The notes: generated by a model not told the origin, from the letters alone. Positions 9,316 to 17,701 are shown, counted from the first letter of the stretch. The stretch is 64,000 nt of DNA from Desulfovibrio sp. 86 (GCF_902702915.1 NZ_LR738849.1:1488001-1552000), one strand, 5' to 3'. Numbers and translations are program-made.

Positions 9316-9536
9316 GCCTCGCCCCCTTTCTTTTTTTCACTTTTGAACACGCGAATGGCCACATCGGGGCACATGAGAGCGCAGGAGGCGCAGCCGGTGC
9401 ACTGCCCGTCCATCTCCATAACCTCGTAGCCATGACGGTTAAAACGGCCTGATGGCCGTAAAATATGCACAGGACAGGCTTCCACACACAGGCGGCAGCC
9501 CTTGCAGCGTTCTTCCAGAAAAACGACTCGTGACAT
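9312..9536 (-). CDS. 2-oxoacid oxidoreductase ferredoxin (delta) subunit, 2x[4Fe-4S]
   Basis: A 74-residue bicluster ferredoxin with two motifs, CKGCRLCVEACP (11-22) and CTGCASCALMCP (46-57). It passes electrons from the catalytic core to free ferredoxin. The Lys-rich C-terminus is family-like. It is the first gene of the operon. Reading the minus strand, AAGGAG lies six to twelve bases before the ATG. It overlaps the alpha-subunit start by four bases. Confidence 0.92.
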   Translation of the reverse strand: MSRVVFLEERCKGCRLCVEACPVHILRPSGRFNRHGYEVMEMDGQCTGCASCALMCPDVAIRVFKSEKKKGGEA

Positions 9537-9735
9537 GTATGCTCCTTGAGGCGCCTTGCCCGCCGGGGGAATGGGAACGGAAAGTCTCGCGACAGGCCCG
9601 TTCCGGGAGGCTTTGCCGTCAAAGCCTCGTCTGTGCCCAGGTCATGCCGCATCGGGACCATCCCGCGAGGCAGACCATGCCGTTGCCCGCCGCCATTCCG
9701 GCGTGCCGGAAAACTGACGGCAGCGGCAAAGGGCG

Positions 9736-10833
9736 TCAGCGGATCAGCATGGCATCCCCATATGAAAAAAATCTGTACCCTTTGGCAATGGCCTCGGCGT
9801 AGGCGTCCAGCATGCGCTTGCGCCCCGCGAAGGCTGCGACCAGCATGAGCAGTGAGGATTCCGGCAGATGGAAGTTGGTCACAAGGCCTTCAACCACGCG
9901 GAACGGCCTGCCGGGATACAGAAAAATATCTGTCCAGCCCGTGTATGCCTGCACCCTGCCGCAGAGTTCCGCCACGCCCTCGAGGGTGCGCAGGCTGGTT
10001 GTTCCCACGGCGATGACGGGCCTTTTCTGCGCGCGCGCCTCAGCTATGGCCAGAGCCGTGGATTCAGGAACTTCCACGTATTCCCGGTGCATGCGGTGGC
10101 TGCGGATGTCGGGAGTCCGCACGGGGCTGAAGGTGCCGTACCCCACATATAGGGTCACTTCTGCCCATTGGAAGCCCCTTTCGGCCAACTTTTCCCGCAG
10201 GGGCGGCGTAAAGTGCAGGCCAGCCGTGGGCGCGGCCACCGACCCCGTCTTGTCCTGCCGGGCATAGACGGTCTGGTAGCGGCTCAAGTCCTCTTCGCCG
10301 TCAGGACGCCTGATGTAAGGAGGCAGGGGGATATGCCCCGTGGCCGCAAAGGCCGCAGCCAGATCGCCCTTCCAGCCCAGGCGCACGCGGCGCTGCCCGA
10401 AGGGGCCGGATGCCAGCACGGTCACGCCGATGCCCGCGCCAAACTCAAAAGTTTCCCCTTCACGGATGCTGCCGCCAGAACGCACAAGACCTTCAGCCTC
10501 TGCGAAAAACCCGCCGCTTTTGTCGGCCTTGGCCCTCTCCACCACCAGGGGCAGGGGCGTGAGCAGCAAAAATTCCACCTTGCCGCCCGTGGAGCGCGTG
10601 CCCAAAAGACGCGCCTGCAATACACGGGAATTGTTCGCTATCAACAATGCCCCTTCGGGCAGACAATCCGGCAGATCACTGAACATTTTATGGTGCAGGT
10701 CAAGCGCGCCTGTGCGCGGCATGACGAGCAACCGCGAACTGCCCCGTTCTTCTGGGGGGAACTGGGCTATCTGTTCCTGCGGCAGGTCGAAGTTGTAATT
10801 TTCCAGTAAGAAATCCGCTTCCTCAATATGCAT
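9736..10833 (-). CDS. queA: S-adenosylmethionine:tRNA ribosyltransferase-isomerase
   Basis: QueA transfers the ribose of SAM to 7-aminomethyl-deazaguanine in tRNA, forming epoxyqueuosine. The 365-residue protein has all the family landmarks: NYNFDLPQEQIAQFP near the start, LIANNSRVLQARLLG (64-78), PPYIRRPDG, SVAAPTAGLHFT and the C-terminal TNFHLPESSLLMLVAAFAG. The length is slightly above the usual 340-360. It appears to be monocistronic, with the 200-base gap to the ferredoxin gene holding no other gene. Confidence 0.95.
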   Translation of the reverse strand: MHIEEADFLLENYNFDLPQEQIAQFPPEERGSSRLLVMPRTGALDLHHKMFSDLPDCLPEGALLIANNSRVLQARLLGTRSTGGKVEFLLLTPLPLVVERAKADKSGGFFAEAEGLVRSGGSIREGETFEFGAGIGVTVLASGPFGQRRVRLGWKGDLAAAFAATGHIPLPPYIRRPDGEEDLSRYQTVYARQDKTGSVAAPTAGLHFTPPLREKLAERGFQWAEVTLYVGYGTFSPVRTPDIRSHRMHREYVEVPESTALAIAEARAQKRPVIAVGTTSLRTLEGVAELCGRVQAYTGWTDIFLYPGRPFRVVEGLVTNFHLPESSLLMLVAAFAGRKRMLDAYAEAIAKGYRFFSYGDAMLIR

Positions 10834-10961
10834 GGCTTCCGGGCCTTGGTTATATGTTCCCGCCAGTTGCGCCGCTGCCGCTCTTGTCAGCGCGGGGCGT
10901 TGAGGCTAGGGTGACTTGATTGCCCCCCTCGGCATGACGATGGGAGGGAAGGAGTATAGCC

Positions 10962-11597
10962 ATGCGGCGGCCTCTTGTCATCATTGCGTTACTGGCACTT
11001 CTCGCAACGCTTTCGGGTTGCGCCACCATTGGGCTGGAAAATCCTTTTTCCAACGACCCGCTCACCGGCGGCACAGATACCACCACAAGCCTGCTGCTCG
11101 GCGTGCCCACGCCTGCGGGCATGCAGCGCTACGGCTCGCACGGCTTTCAGGACTTTGGCCCCGGCGGCGGGCGTCAGGGGATGGAAGTGCTGCGCGGCAA
11201 GGTGGACACGGGGTTTGCGGCGCAGATCATGTACTCCGGTCTGCAAAGCCAGGGCTGGCAGTTGCGCCTGGCCCTGCGCAAGGGCGCGCGCGCCGTCTAC
11301 GTGTATGACCGTGGCGCTACCATGGCTGTGCTGACCTTCGACAGCCAGACCTTGCTGACGGTTCTGAATATCTGGGTGGCCGACCGCCTGCCCGACGGCT
11401 CCCCCCTGCCCATGCAGGACGCCGCAAGCACCGGATCTGGCGGTTCCGGCGGGCCTGGCAGTTCTGGCGGGGCTGGCGGCATGGGCGGCTCAGGAGATGC
11501 CGGCGGCATGAACACCGCCCCCCAGGGCGGGCAGCCCGGCCGCAGCGGCGGTACATCCGGCAGCGGCGGCAGCGGCCTACAGGAGCGAACGTTATGA
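10962..11597 (+). CDS. Predicted lipoprotein with Gly/Ser-rich C-terminal tail
   Basis: A 211-residue secreted protein with a short basic N-terminus, a hydrophobic stretch and the lipobox LSGC (Cys20), so it should be lipid-anchored. The central part (about 30-140) is a folded region with GVPTPAGMQRYGSHGFQ and AVLTFDSQTLLTVLNIW that I do not assign to a named family. The last 60 residues are almost only Gly, Ser, Pro and Ala. GGAGGGAAGG lies upstream of the ATG. Its stop overlaps the coaBC start by four bases, so the two genes are translationally coupled. Confidence 0.7.
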   Translation: MRRPLVIIALLALLATLSGCATIGLENPFSNDPLTGGTDTTTSLLLGVPTPAGMQRYGSHGFQDFGPGGGRQGMEVLRGKVDTGFAAQIMYSGLQSQGWQLRLALRKGARAVYVYDRGATMAVLTFDSQTLLTVLNIWVADRLPDGSPLPMQDAASTGSGGSGGPGSSGGAGGMGGSGDAGGMNTAPQGGQPGRSGGTSGSGGSGLQERTL

Positions 11598-12847
11598 TAG
11601 ACCAAAAAAGCGGCCTGAAAACGCCCTTTGATCACAGCACGCGCTTTGCGCAAAAGCGCCTGCATCTTGGCGTGTGCGGCTCCGTGGCCTGCTACCGGGC
11701 TGCGGATCTTCTCAGGGCCTGGCGCGGTATGGGCATCCATGTCTCGGCCACACTCACGCCCGGAGCGCGGCATTTTGTGACCCCCATGCTGTTCGAATCC
11801 TTGGGCGCGACCCCTGTCTATGAAGACATGTTCACTCCGGGGCAAGAAATTTTCGCCCACCTTGAACCGGGGCAGCACGCCCACGTCATGGTGGTGGCCC
11901 CGGCCTCGGCCGACGCGCTCTTCCGCCTTGCCCACGGCGCTGCCAACGACATGCTGGCCGCGCAGGCTCTGGCTTTTGACGGGCCGCTTGTCATCGCTCC
12001 GGCCATGAACCCGCGCATGTGGGCCAACCCCGCCACCCAGGCCAATGTGGCCCTGCTGCGCGAGCGTGGAGCCTGCATCGTGGCCCCCGGCTGCGGCGGC
12101 ACGGCCTGCGGCGATGAGGGCGAAGGCAGGCTGGCCCCCCTGCACGACATTTTTCTTGCCGCCTTGCGGGCGCTGTCCCCGCAGGACATGGCGGGCAGGC
12201 GCGTGATGGTCACCCTTGGCCCCACGCGCGAAGCCTGGGACGGGGTGCGCTTCTGGTCCAACCCCTCCAGCGGCCTCATGGGCGCGGCCCTGGCCGTCTG
12301 CGCATGGCTGCGCGGTGCGGAGGTCACGGCCGTATGCGGCCCCGGCGTGCGTGCACGCATGCCGCAGGGCATAGCCCGGCGGGACGTCGTCAGCGCCAGA
12401 GACATGTTTGCCGTGGCCGCCAACCTCTGGCCCCAAATGGATGTGGGCATGTTCACCGCCGCTGTGGCGGACTTTTCACCCAAGCCCATGGGCGGGCGCA
12501 AGTTCAAAAAATCCGAGGCTCCGCAGGGCTTCAGTCTGGACTTTCAGCCCAACCCCGACATTTTGCAAAGCCTTGCGGAGCAGCGCGCGCCCGGTCAGAA
12601 AATTCTGGCCTTCGCCGCTGAAACCGCGCCGGACATGCACGCCCTGCTGCCCCTGGCCCACGCCAAGCTTGCCCGCAAAAAGGCCGACCTCCTGGCTGGC
12701 AACCTCGTCAATGCTGCGGACAGCGGCTTTGGCTCGCCTACCAACAGCATGGCAGTGGTGGACGCCAAGGGACGCGAAGAAATCTGGCCCAACCAGAGCA
12801 AGGCCGACGTGGCCTGGGAGTTGTGTTCGTGGCTTTTGCGTATGTAA
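11594..12847 (+). CDS. coaBC: Bifunctional phosphopantothenoylcysteine decarboxylase / phosphopantothenate-cysteine ligase
   Basis: Catalyses two coenzyme A steps: ligation of cysteine to 4'-phosphopantothenate, then FMN-dependent decarboxylation. The N-terminal flavoprotein half shows LGVCGSVACYRAADL, APASADALFRLAHGAANDMLA and the PAMNPRMW active-site motif. The C-terminal ligase half shows VTLGPTREAWDGVRFWSNPSSG and KKADLLAGN. The 417-residue length is normal. About 22 residues precede the flavodoxin-like fold. panB and panC, which supply the pathway, are elsewhere in the window (53.8 and 37.0 kb). Confidence 0.94.
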   Translation: MIDQKSGLKTPFDHSTRFAQKRLHLGVCGSVACYRAADLLRAWRGMGIHVSATLTPGARHFVTPMLFESLGATPVYEDMFTPGQEIFAHLEPGQHAHVMVVAPASADALFRLAHGAANDMLAAQALAFDGPLVIAPAMNPRMWANPATQANVALLRERGACIVAPGCGGTACGDEGEGRLAPLHDIFLAALRALSPQDMAGRRVMVTLGPTREAWDGVRFWSNPSSGLMGAALAVCAWLRGAEVTAVCGPGVRARMPQGIARRDVVSARDMFAVAANLWPQMDVGMFTAAVADFSPKPMGGRKFKKSEAPQGFSLDFQPNPDILQSLAEQRAPGQKILAFAAETAPDMHALLPLAHAKLARKKADLLAGNLVNAADSGFGSPTNSMAVVDAKGREEIWPNQSKADVAWELCSWLLRM

Positions 12848-13770
12848 ATCCCCTGTCAGCCCTGTGGCAACGCCGGGGCCTGTCCAACCTGCTCATGCCC
12901 GAAGGCTTTGACGCCTTTGCGCCGCAGTCTGAAACCACGGCCCGGCCGCCCATGCGCAGGCCTGCGGGTGGAACTGCGGGCAGTGCGGCCAGCGGCCATG
13001 GCGGCAGGCAGGCCGGAACACCCACATTTTCCGGCCAGACAGGATTATCACGGCAGGCGGGAACGCCCGCACAGGCCGGAAATTCCGGCCCCATCGGCCC
13101 AGCTGGAATATCAGGACAGTCGGAGCCAGCCGGACAAAGCTCACGGCCCGCCCGCCGACCTTCCGCCGCTGCCAGCCAGGACGGGCAGTCCGGGCAGGAC
13201 TTGTATGGCGCACCGCGCCAGCCCGCACCCGGCGTGCAGGCAAACGCCGCGTCCGGCCCCCCGTGGAAACCCCTGCCGCCCCATGTCTGGCCCTCACCCT
13301 GGCGGCAGCAGCTGGAAAAAACACGGCCCGGTCTGGTGCTGTGGACATACTGGAATCTCGGTCTTGATCTCTGCGACCCGCAGGCTGAAGGCCGCCTTGA
13401 GCGCAGAGCCTTTTTGCAGAAACTGCTTCAGGATCTGGCGCACCCTGCCGGAACCCACACTTTCTGGCCCGCCGGCATGCCCGTCGCGCCGGAAGACCGC
13501 ACCCCCGGCACGGACCAAAGCCTTGTGCCCCACGCCGACGCCTTCTGGTCGGGAACCTCGCGCCTCGGCGCACGGGGCGTGGTGGTTATGGGCTCCGCAG
13601 CCGTCAAGGCGCTGGGCCTGCCCCCCGGCCTGCGGCCCCTCCAGCAAACCCGCTACAGGGGCCACATGGTGTGGGTGCTGTGGGATGTGGACTATTTGCA
13701 GCGCGAAGACCAGCGCTATGCCTCCATGCTGGCCTTTTTGCGGCAGTCCCTGCGACAGGTCGCCCGCTAG
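12823..13770 (+). CDS. Uncharacterised protein with low-complexity N-terminal half
   Basis: A 315-residue protein I do not recognise. It starts at GTG 12823 and overlaps coaBC by 25 bases; ATG 12895 (MPEGFDAF) is an alternative start. Residues about 30-145 are Gly/Pro/Ser/Gln-rich and look disordered. The folded C-terminal half contains LVLWTYWNLGLDLCDP, ARGVVVMGSAAVKALGLP and HMVWVLWDVDYLQRED. The GVVVMGSAAVKALG strand-helix resembles a uracil-DNA-glycosylase-like fold, but I see no catalytic motif, so this is only a hint. The link to coaBC looks operonic. Confidence 0.65.
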   Translation: MFVAFAYVNPLSALWQRRGLSNLLMPEGFDAFAPQSETTARPPMRRPAGGTAGSAASGHGGRQAGTPTFSGQTGLSRQAGTPAQAGNSGPIGPAGISGQSEPAGQSSRPARRPSAAASQDGQSGQDLYGAPRQPAPGVQANAASGPPWKPLPPHVWPSPWRQQLEKTRPGLVLWTYWNLGLDLCDPQAEGRLERRAFLQKLLQDLAHPAGTHTFWPAGMPVAPEDRTPGTDQSLVPHADAFWSGTSRLGARGVVVMGSAAVKALGLPPGLRPLQQTRYRGHMVWVLWDVDYLQREDQRYASMLAFLRQSLRQVAR

Positions 13771-13793
13771 GGCAATGTACTTTGAGATATTTT

Positions 13794-13858
13794 GTGGGGG
13801 AGGGACCCTTTTGTAAAAGGGTCTCCTCCCCCACGCCCCCTCCCCCTAAAACTTTTAG
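13794..13858. repeat. Dispersed repeat family A, copy 4
   Basis: A near-perfect palindrome at 13794-13834; the right arm has one extra base (GGGTCTCCTCC) and the centre is GT. The tail GCCCCCTCCCCCTAAAAC is in the same orientation as copies 1 and 3. It lies 23 bases after the stop of the uncharacterised gene and runs directly into a family F element. Confidence 0.85.
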
Positions 13859-13984
13859 GGAAACCCTGATTTATTTCGTTTGACGGCGTTGCTTCACTTT
13901 TTTTGAAACAGTCGAGGACGGAAGAGTCCACTCCTGCTTCAAAAAAAGAGTGCGCCTTGCCAAACGAAATAACTGCGCGTTTCC
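13859..13984 (+). repeat. MITE-like repeat family F, full copy 1 (126 bp)
   Basis: Starts GGAAACCCTGATTTATTTCG and ends GCGCGTTTCC, with subterminal complementary CGTTTGACGGC / GCCTTGCCAAACG blocks. An internal imperfect hairpin is formed by CTTTTTTTGAA and TTCAAAAAAAG. An inverted copy of identical length is at 21081-21206; fragments occur near 1.2 and 19.6 kb. No coding capacity. The remaining gap up to 14235 contains no recognised gene; a MITE-like origin is inferred. Confidence 0.8.
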
Positions 13985-14235
13985 AGGAGGTTCGTTAATC
14001 AGGGCTTCCGAAGAGTACTTTCAAAATGAAATTGCTCTAAAATGCGGCGTGCCGCAGGGGAAGGAAGGTCTTGGGCATCAACCGGGGCCGTGCCGCCGCT
14101 GCGCCCAGCCCGAAGTGTTGTTACTTTTTTTTGAAACCACGTGGGGGCACGCCAGCCCCTATAACACACGCGCCGCCCTGCACTTTTTTTCGGTGCGGGC
14201 AGCTGCAAAAGCTTTTCCGGTCGTTGGAGGATTTT

Positions 14236-14589
14236 GTGTTTATCGCCATGGGCCTCATGCTTCTGGGCATTGCCGTGGGCCTTCTGCTGCGCGGCAGGCC
14301 GCTGGCCGCCAAACTCACACGCTGCGTCACCCCGGCCATCATGCTGCTGCTCTTTGCCCTCGGCATTTCCGTGGGCGGCAACAGTACCCTCATGGCGGCC
14401 CTGCCCAGACTGGGCGGCGCTGCCATTGCACTCACCGTGGGCGCTGTCGCGGGTTCTCTTGCCTGCGTGCTCTGCATCCGCCGTTTTTTCCGCCAACCGC
14501 CGGAACCCGACGCCCTCACCCCGACGCCCGACGCCGGGGGCCAGGCGGGCGCGCCGTCCGCTTCCGGCCGTGAGGGCTCACAGGCATGA
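14236..14589 (+). CDS. lysO: LysO-type exporter, N-terminal half as separate subunit
   Basis: A 117-residue membrane protein with about three hydrophobic segments (MGLMLLGIAVGLLL, AIMLLLFALGISVGG, AALPRLGGAAIALTVGAVAG), matching the first part of DUF340/LysO lysine exporters. The C-terminal 35 residues are hydrophilic. The GTG at 14236 is chosen because TTGGAGG ends five bases upstream; the frame stays open further upstream but without membrane or coding character. Its stop overlaps the ATG of the next gene, which encodes the rest of the transporter. E. coli LysO is one chain. Confidence 0.7.
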   Translation: MFIAMGLMLLGIAVGLLLRGRPLAAKLTRCVTPAIMLLLFALGISVGGNSTLMAALPRLGGAAIALTVGAVAGSLACVLCIRRFFRQPPEPDALTPTPDAGGQAGAPSASGREGSQA

Positions 14590-15185
14590 GCGGCAGCCTC
14601 GTCATCCTGTTTTTTTTCGGCGCTGGCCTGCTGCTGGCCCGCGTGGGCTTTATCCCCGACTATTTCATTGAACACGACATGACGCTCTACATGCTATGGC
14701 TGCTCATGATTCTTGTGGGCATCTCAATGGGATCCGACAGGCGGCTTGGCGAAATGCTGCGCAGCCTGCGGCCCCGGGTGCTGCTGCTGCCCTTGGCCAC
14801 CACTGTGGGCACCTTTGCCGGAACAGCCCTTGTCAGCCTTTTTCTCGTCTACAGCGCTGCCGAATGCATGGCTGTGGGCGCGGGATTTGCCTACTATTCG
14901 CTTTCTTCCATCTTCATCACGCAATACAAGGGGCCGGAGCTGGGAACCATAGCCCTTATCAGCAATATCCTCCGCGAATTGTTCACCCTGCTCTTCACGC
15001 CGCTGCTGGTGCGCTTTATGGGCCCCACGGCGGCCATCAGCTGCGGCGGCGCTTCCACCGTTGACACCACCCTGCCCGTCATTACCCGCTACGCCGGAAA
15101 CCAGTGGGTGTTCATATCCATTGTGCACGCCCTTGTCCTGGACTTCAGCGTGCCCTTCTGGGTGACGTTTTTTTGCAGCATTTGA
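14586..15185 (+). CDS. lysO: LysO-type lysine exporter, C-terminal half (DUF340)
   Basis: A 199-residue integral membrane protein with five to six hydrophobic segments. The family region includes LLMILVGISMGSDRR, AGFAYYSLSSIFITQYKGPELG, SNILRELFTLLFTPLLVR and GGASTVDTTLPVITRY, all typical of the LysO/DUF340 exporter that moves lysine (and toxic analogues) out of the cell. It is coupled to the upstream half-gene by an ATGA overlap. Together the two halves equal a normal LysO of about 300 residues. Confidence 0.82.
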   Translation: MSGSLVILFFFGAGLLLARVGFIPDYFIEHDMTLYMLWLLMILVGISMGSDRRLGEMLRSLRPRVLLLPLATTVGTFAGTALVSLFLVYSAAECMAVGAGFAYYSLSSIFITQYKGPELGTIALISNILRELFTLLFTPLLVRFMGPTAAISCGGASTVDTTLPVITRYAGNQWVFISIVHALVLDFSVPFWVTFFCSI

Positions 15186-15345
15186 GTAAGATAACGAACC
15201 TTCTGCTCTGATGTGGCGACTCCAGAGGTCACGACGCAGCGCGGGAACCCGGAAAAAAGAAATGTGACGGGCCGCCTTGCCAGAAGAGTAAAAAACCATA
15301 AGTATGGATGAAGAGCCAGCACACAGCCTCTGGAGGATATGGATC

Positions 15346-16038
15346 ATGGCCCGCATGCGCTCAGCCAAACAAAAACTGAAAGATGCCATCAATAGTCCGG
15401 AATGGCGCAGCCATCTTGACGAAATAACCCAGGGCGGCCTTGAAAACGTGGGTCCGCTGTTTTCTTTTCTTTTGCTCGGCCCGCAAACCATGCACCGCGC
15501 CGCCGTGGCTCTGGGGCAGATCACGGCCCGGCTTGCCGAAACACAGCCCGAGGCCGCCAAAAACATCATCCGCCGCCTCATGTGGCACCTCAATGAAGAA
15601 TCCGGCAATATCGGTTGGGGCATCCCCAACGCCTTTGCCGAAATTCTGGCCGCCAGCGCCCCCCTTGCCAAGGATTTTCACCGCATTCTTGTCTCCTACG
15701 TCATTGACCTTGGCCATGACGACAATTTTTGCGACCACGACATCCTGCGGCGCTCCTGCTACTGGGGCATAGGGCGACTTGCGCAGGCACGGCCAGAGCT
15801 GTGCCTGGGCGCGCGAAAATGGCTGCTCAAGGGGCTGGAAGATCAGGATGTCATCTGCCGGGGCATGGCCGCCTGGGCCTTGAGCCAGCTGCCCCCTGAC
15901 CTCATGGACGCTCCCGCCCTGCGGCGCCTGGCTGATGCCGGGCTTGAAGAACAGTGCGAACTCTTTGACGGCAACATCGTGTATGAAAAAAGCGTCAGCC
16001 AGATCGCCCGCGACGCGCTGGAAAAACTCGCGGCCTGA
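15346..16038 (+). CDS. HEAT-like helical protein, DVU0298 type
   Basis: A 230-residue soluble, all-helical protein with paired helices resembling HEAT repeats. Examples are MHRAAVALGQITARLAE, NAFAEILAASAPLAKDF and CRGMAAWALSQLPPDLMD. I recall a conserved family of this type in Desulfovibrio (DVU0298 in D. vulgaris); the function is unknown and probably protein-binding. ATG 15346 has TGGAGGA eight bases upstream; a start 42 bases earlier is less well placed. A strong terminator follows the stop. Confidence 0.7.
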   Translation: MARMRSAKQKLKDAINSPEWRSHLDEITQGGLENVGPLFSFLLLGPQTMHRAAVALGQITARLAETQPEAAKNIIRRLMWHLNEESGNIGWGIPNAFAEILAASAPLAKDFHRILVSYVIDLGHDDNFCDHDILRRSCYWGIGRLAQARPELCLGARKWLLKGLEDQDVICRGMAAWALSQLPPDLMDAPALRRLADAGLEEQCELFDGNIVYEKSVSQIARDALEKLAA

Positions 16039-16060
16039 TTTTTCCGCAACATTTCTGCGC

Positions 16061-16090
16061 AAAAAAGCCCTCCGAATGGAGGGCTTTTTT
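16061..16090 (+). terminator. Rho-independent terminator after the HEAT-like gene
   Basis: Inverted repeat AAGCCCTCC / GGAGGGCTT with a four-base loop, preceded by an A-run and followed by six T. It begins 22 bases after the stop codon, and the symmetric A/T runs allow action in both directions. Confidence 0.9.
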
Positions 16091-16190
16091 ATCATGAACA
16101 CCCGCGCGGCCCGCGCGTGCTATCTGAGAGCAAATACGCTTTGAACTGGCTTGCTGGCTAAAGGACGCTGTCTCTTGAACCCGCGTTCCA

Positions 16191-16268
16191 GATCAAAGAA
16201 CTCGGTGTACCATGACACAACACGATAAGAGTTTTAGGGGGTGGGGGCGTGGGGGAGGAGACCCTTTT
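16191..16268. repeat. Family A copy 5, left part (interrupted)
   Basis: Carries the upstream part found in copy 6 (AACTCGGTGTACCATGAC..., AAGAGTTTTAGGGGGTGGG) and the left palindrome arm GTGGGGGAGGAGACCC. The right arm is missing here; a matching AGGGTCCCTCCCCCAC is found 1.37 kb away at 17643-17658, beyond a family B element and the IS. The element was therefore split by insertions. Confidence 0.8.
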
Positions 16269-16422
16269 TTAGAACATCTACCCTTTAAAAAAGGGTAGAT
16301 GTTCTAACGCTGCACGAGAGTGCAGCGCGCCACAACATGGCGTGGATTCTGCCGAAAATCGCATTTTTGGCAGAATGACTCCTTTGAAATATGAAATATT
16401 TCAAAGGTAATCTGGTCTAAAG
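16269..16422. repeat. Repeat family B copy inside family A
   Basis: Contains four hairpins in a row: AGAACATCTACCC/GGGTAGATGTTCT, GCTGCAC/GTGCAGC, TCTGCCGAAAA/TTTTGGCAGA and CCTTTGAAAT/ATTTCAAAGG. The order matches the copy at 39502-39663, including a GCGTG-GATTCTGCCG-like stretch. It separates the left arm of family A from the IS481 element and ends in the IS target duplication TCTAAAG. Confidence 0.75.
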
Positions 16423-17635
16423 TGAAGTAGTCGCGATTTGATCTGACAGTTGTCCCTTGAAAAGCGAGGGGAACTCCGTTTTGATGGAAGTGTAAACGTA
16501 CCATCAACCGGGCACAGCGCCCACGGAGTTTCCCCATGGAAAGTTTCAATCAAAACGTCATCAAACACAAGACCGGACTTCTCAACCTTGCTGCCGAACT
16601 CGGCAATGTCTCCAGAGCCTGCCGCATCATGGGCTTTTCCAGAGATACCTTCTACCGGTATCAAACAGCACGAGACGCCGGAGGCGTTGAAGCGCTGTTT
16701 GAGGTCAGCCGCAAAAAGCCCAACCTGAAAAATCGCGTGGAAGAGGCCACGGAACTGGCGGTGTTGGATTTTGCGATAGCCTTCCCTGCTCATGGGCAAG
16801 TGCGGGCCAGCAACGAACTGCGCAAAACCGGCGTATTTGTGTCGCCGTCAGGGGTGCGTTCCATCTGGTTGCGCCATGACCTGGCCTCAATGAAGCAGCG
16901 CCTGAACGCCCTGGAGAAGAAGTCCGCTGAAGAGGGCATTGTGCTCACCGAAGCCCAGGTACAAGCTCTGGAGCGTAAAAAACACGACGATGAGGCTTGC
17001 GGCGAAATAGAAAGCCATCATCCCGGATATCTCGGCAGTCAGGACACATTTTACGTCGGCACCATCAAGGGCGTCGGCCGTATTTATCAGCAAACCTTTG
17101 TGGATACCTACTCTAAGTGGGCGGCTGCCAAGCTCTACACTACCAAAACACCCATCACCGGAGCCGACCTGCTCAATGACCGGGTTTTGCCATTCTTCAC
17201 TTCAATGGAAATGGGCATTATCCGCATGCTGACGGACAGGGGCACAGAGTACTGCGGCAGACTGGAAACGCATGACTACCAGCTTTATCTGGGCATAAAC
17301 AACATAGAACACACCAAGGCCAAGGCGCGGCATCCGCAGACAAACGGCATCTGCGAACGTTTCCACAAGACCATCCTGCACGAGTTTTACCAGGTTGCCT
17401 TCCGGCGGAAACTGTATAACTCTCTGGAGGAACTGCAGGCCGATCTGGATGTCTGGATGGAACATTACAACATCGAAAGGACACATCAAGGGAAAAAGTG
17501 TTGCGGCAGAACGCCATTGCAAACACTCCTTGACGGAAAACAGATCTGGAAGGAAAAGGTCGGACAACTCAACTAACCTGACAATCGGAACCATCAAAAC
17601 GGAACCGACTGTCAGATCAAGTCTGAACTACTACA
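16423..17635 (+). mobile_element. Intact IS481-family insertion sequence with 7 bp target duplication
   Basis: The element is 1213 bp. The left end TGAAGTAGT...TTGATCTGACAGT and right end (read inward) TGTAGTAGT...TTGATCTGACAGT are imperfect terminal inverted repeats, and an inner CCGTTTTGATGG also repeats inverted near each end. The bases just outside are TCTAAAG on both sides (16416-16422 and 17636-17642), a perfect 7 bp target duplication. One full-length transposase gene lies between. Intact ends and duplication argue for a recent insertion. Confidence 0.93.
16536..17576 (+). CDS. IS481-family transposase (DDE)
   Basis: The 346-residue transposase of the surrounding element. An N-terminal helix-turn-helix (about 15-60, LLNLAAELGNVSRACRIMGFSR) is followed by a second DNA-binding region and the rve-type catalytic core. 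Catalytic residues are visible in QDTFYVG (first Asp), LTDRGTEYCG (second Asp) and TNGICERFH (Glu). Its length and the intact frame suggest it is functional. It moves the element by cut-and-paste or copy-out mechanisms used in the family. Confidence 0.93.
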   Translation: MESFNQNVIKHKTGLLNLAAELGNVSRACRIMGFSRDTFYRYQTARDAGGVEALFEVSRKKPNLKNRVEEATELAVLDFAIAFPAHGQVRASNELRKTGVFVSPSGVRSIWLRHDLASMKQRLNALEKKSAEEGIVLTEAQVQALERKKHDDEACGEIESHHPGYLGSQDTFYVGTIKGVGRIYQQTFVDTYSKWAAAKLYTTKTPITGADLLNDRVLPFFTSMEMGIIRMLTDRGTEYCGRLETHDYQLYLGINNIEHTKAKARHPQTNGICERFHKTILHEFYQVAFRRKLYNSLEELQADLDVWMEHYNIERTHQGKKCCGRTPLQTLLDGKQIWKEKVGQLN

Positions 17636-17642
17636 TCTAAAG

Positions 17643-17658
17643 AGGGTCCCTCCCCCAC
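17643..17658. repeat. Family A copy 5, right arm
   Basis: AGGGTCCCTCCCCCAC complements the left arm that ends at about 16265. Between the arms lie the family B element and the IS. This shows the order of insertion: A first, then B, then the IS. Confidence 0.8.
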
Positions 17659-17701
17659 AAAACTTTCCAACATACCGTGACAGCGCGACAGCCCACCGGG
17701 C

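Noticed and set aside
14071-14235. N-terminal extension of the LysO N-half
   Set aside because: The frame is open, but the sequence is Pro/Cys-rich without membrane character and the ribosome site stands directly before GTG 14236.
13985-14235. Lysine riboswitch ahead of the LysO genes
   Set aside because: The leader is about 250 bases with hairpins, but I could not place the conserved L-box core elements.
16423-17635. IS element as source of the family A, B or F repeats
   Set aside because: The IS481 ends (TGAAGTAGT/TGTAGTAGT, TTGATCTGACAGT) do not match the ends of A, B, C or F.
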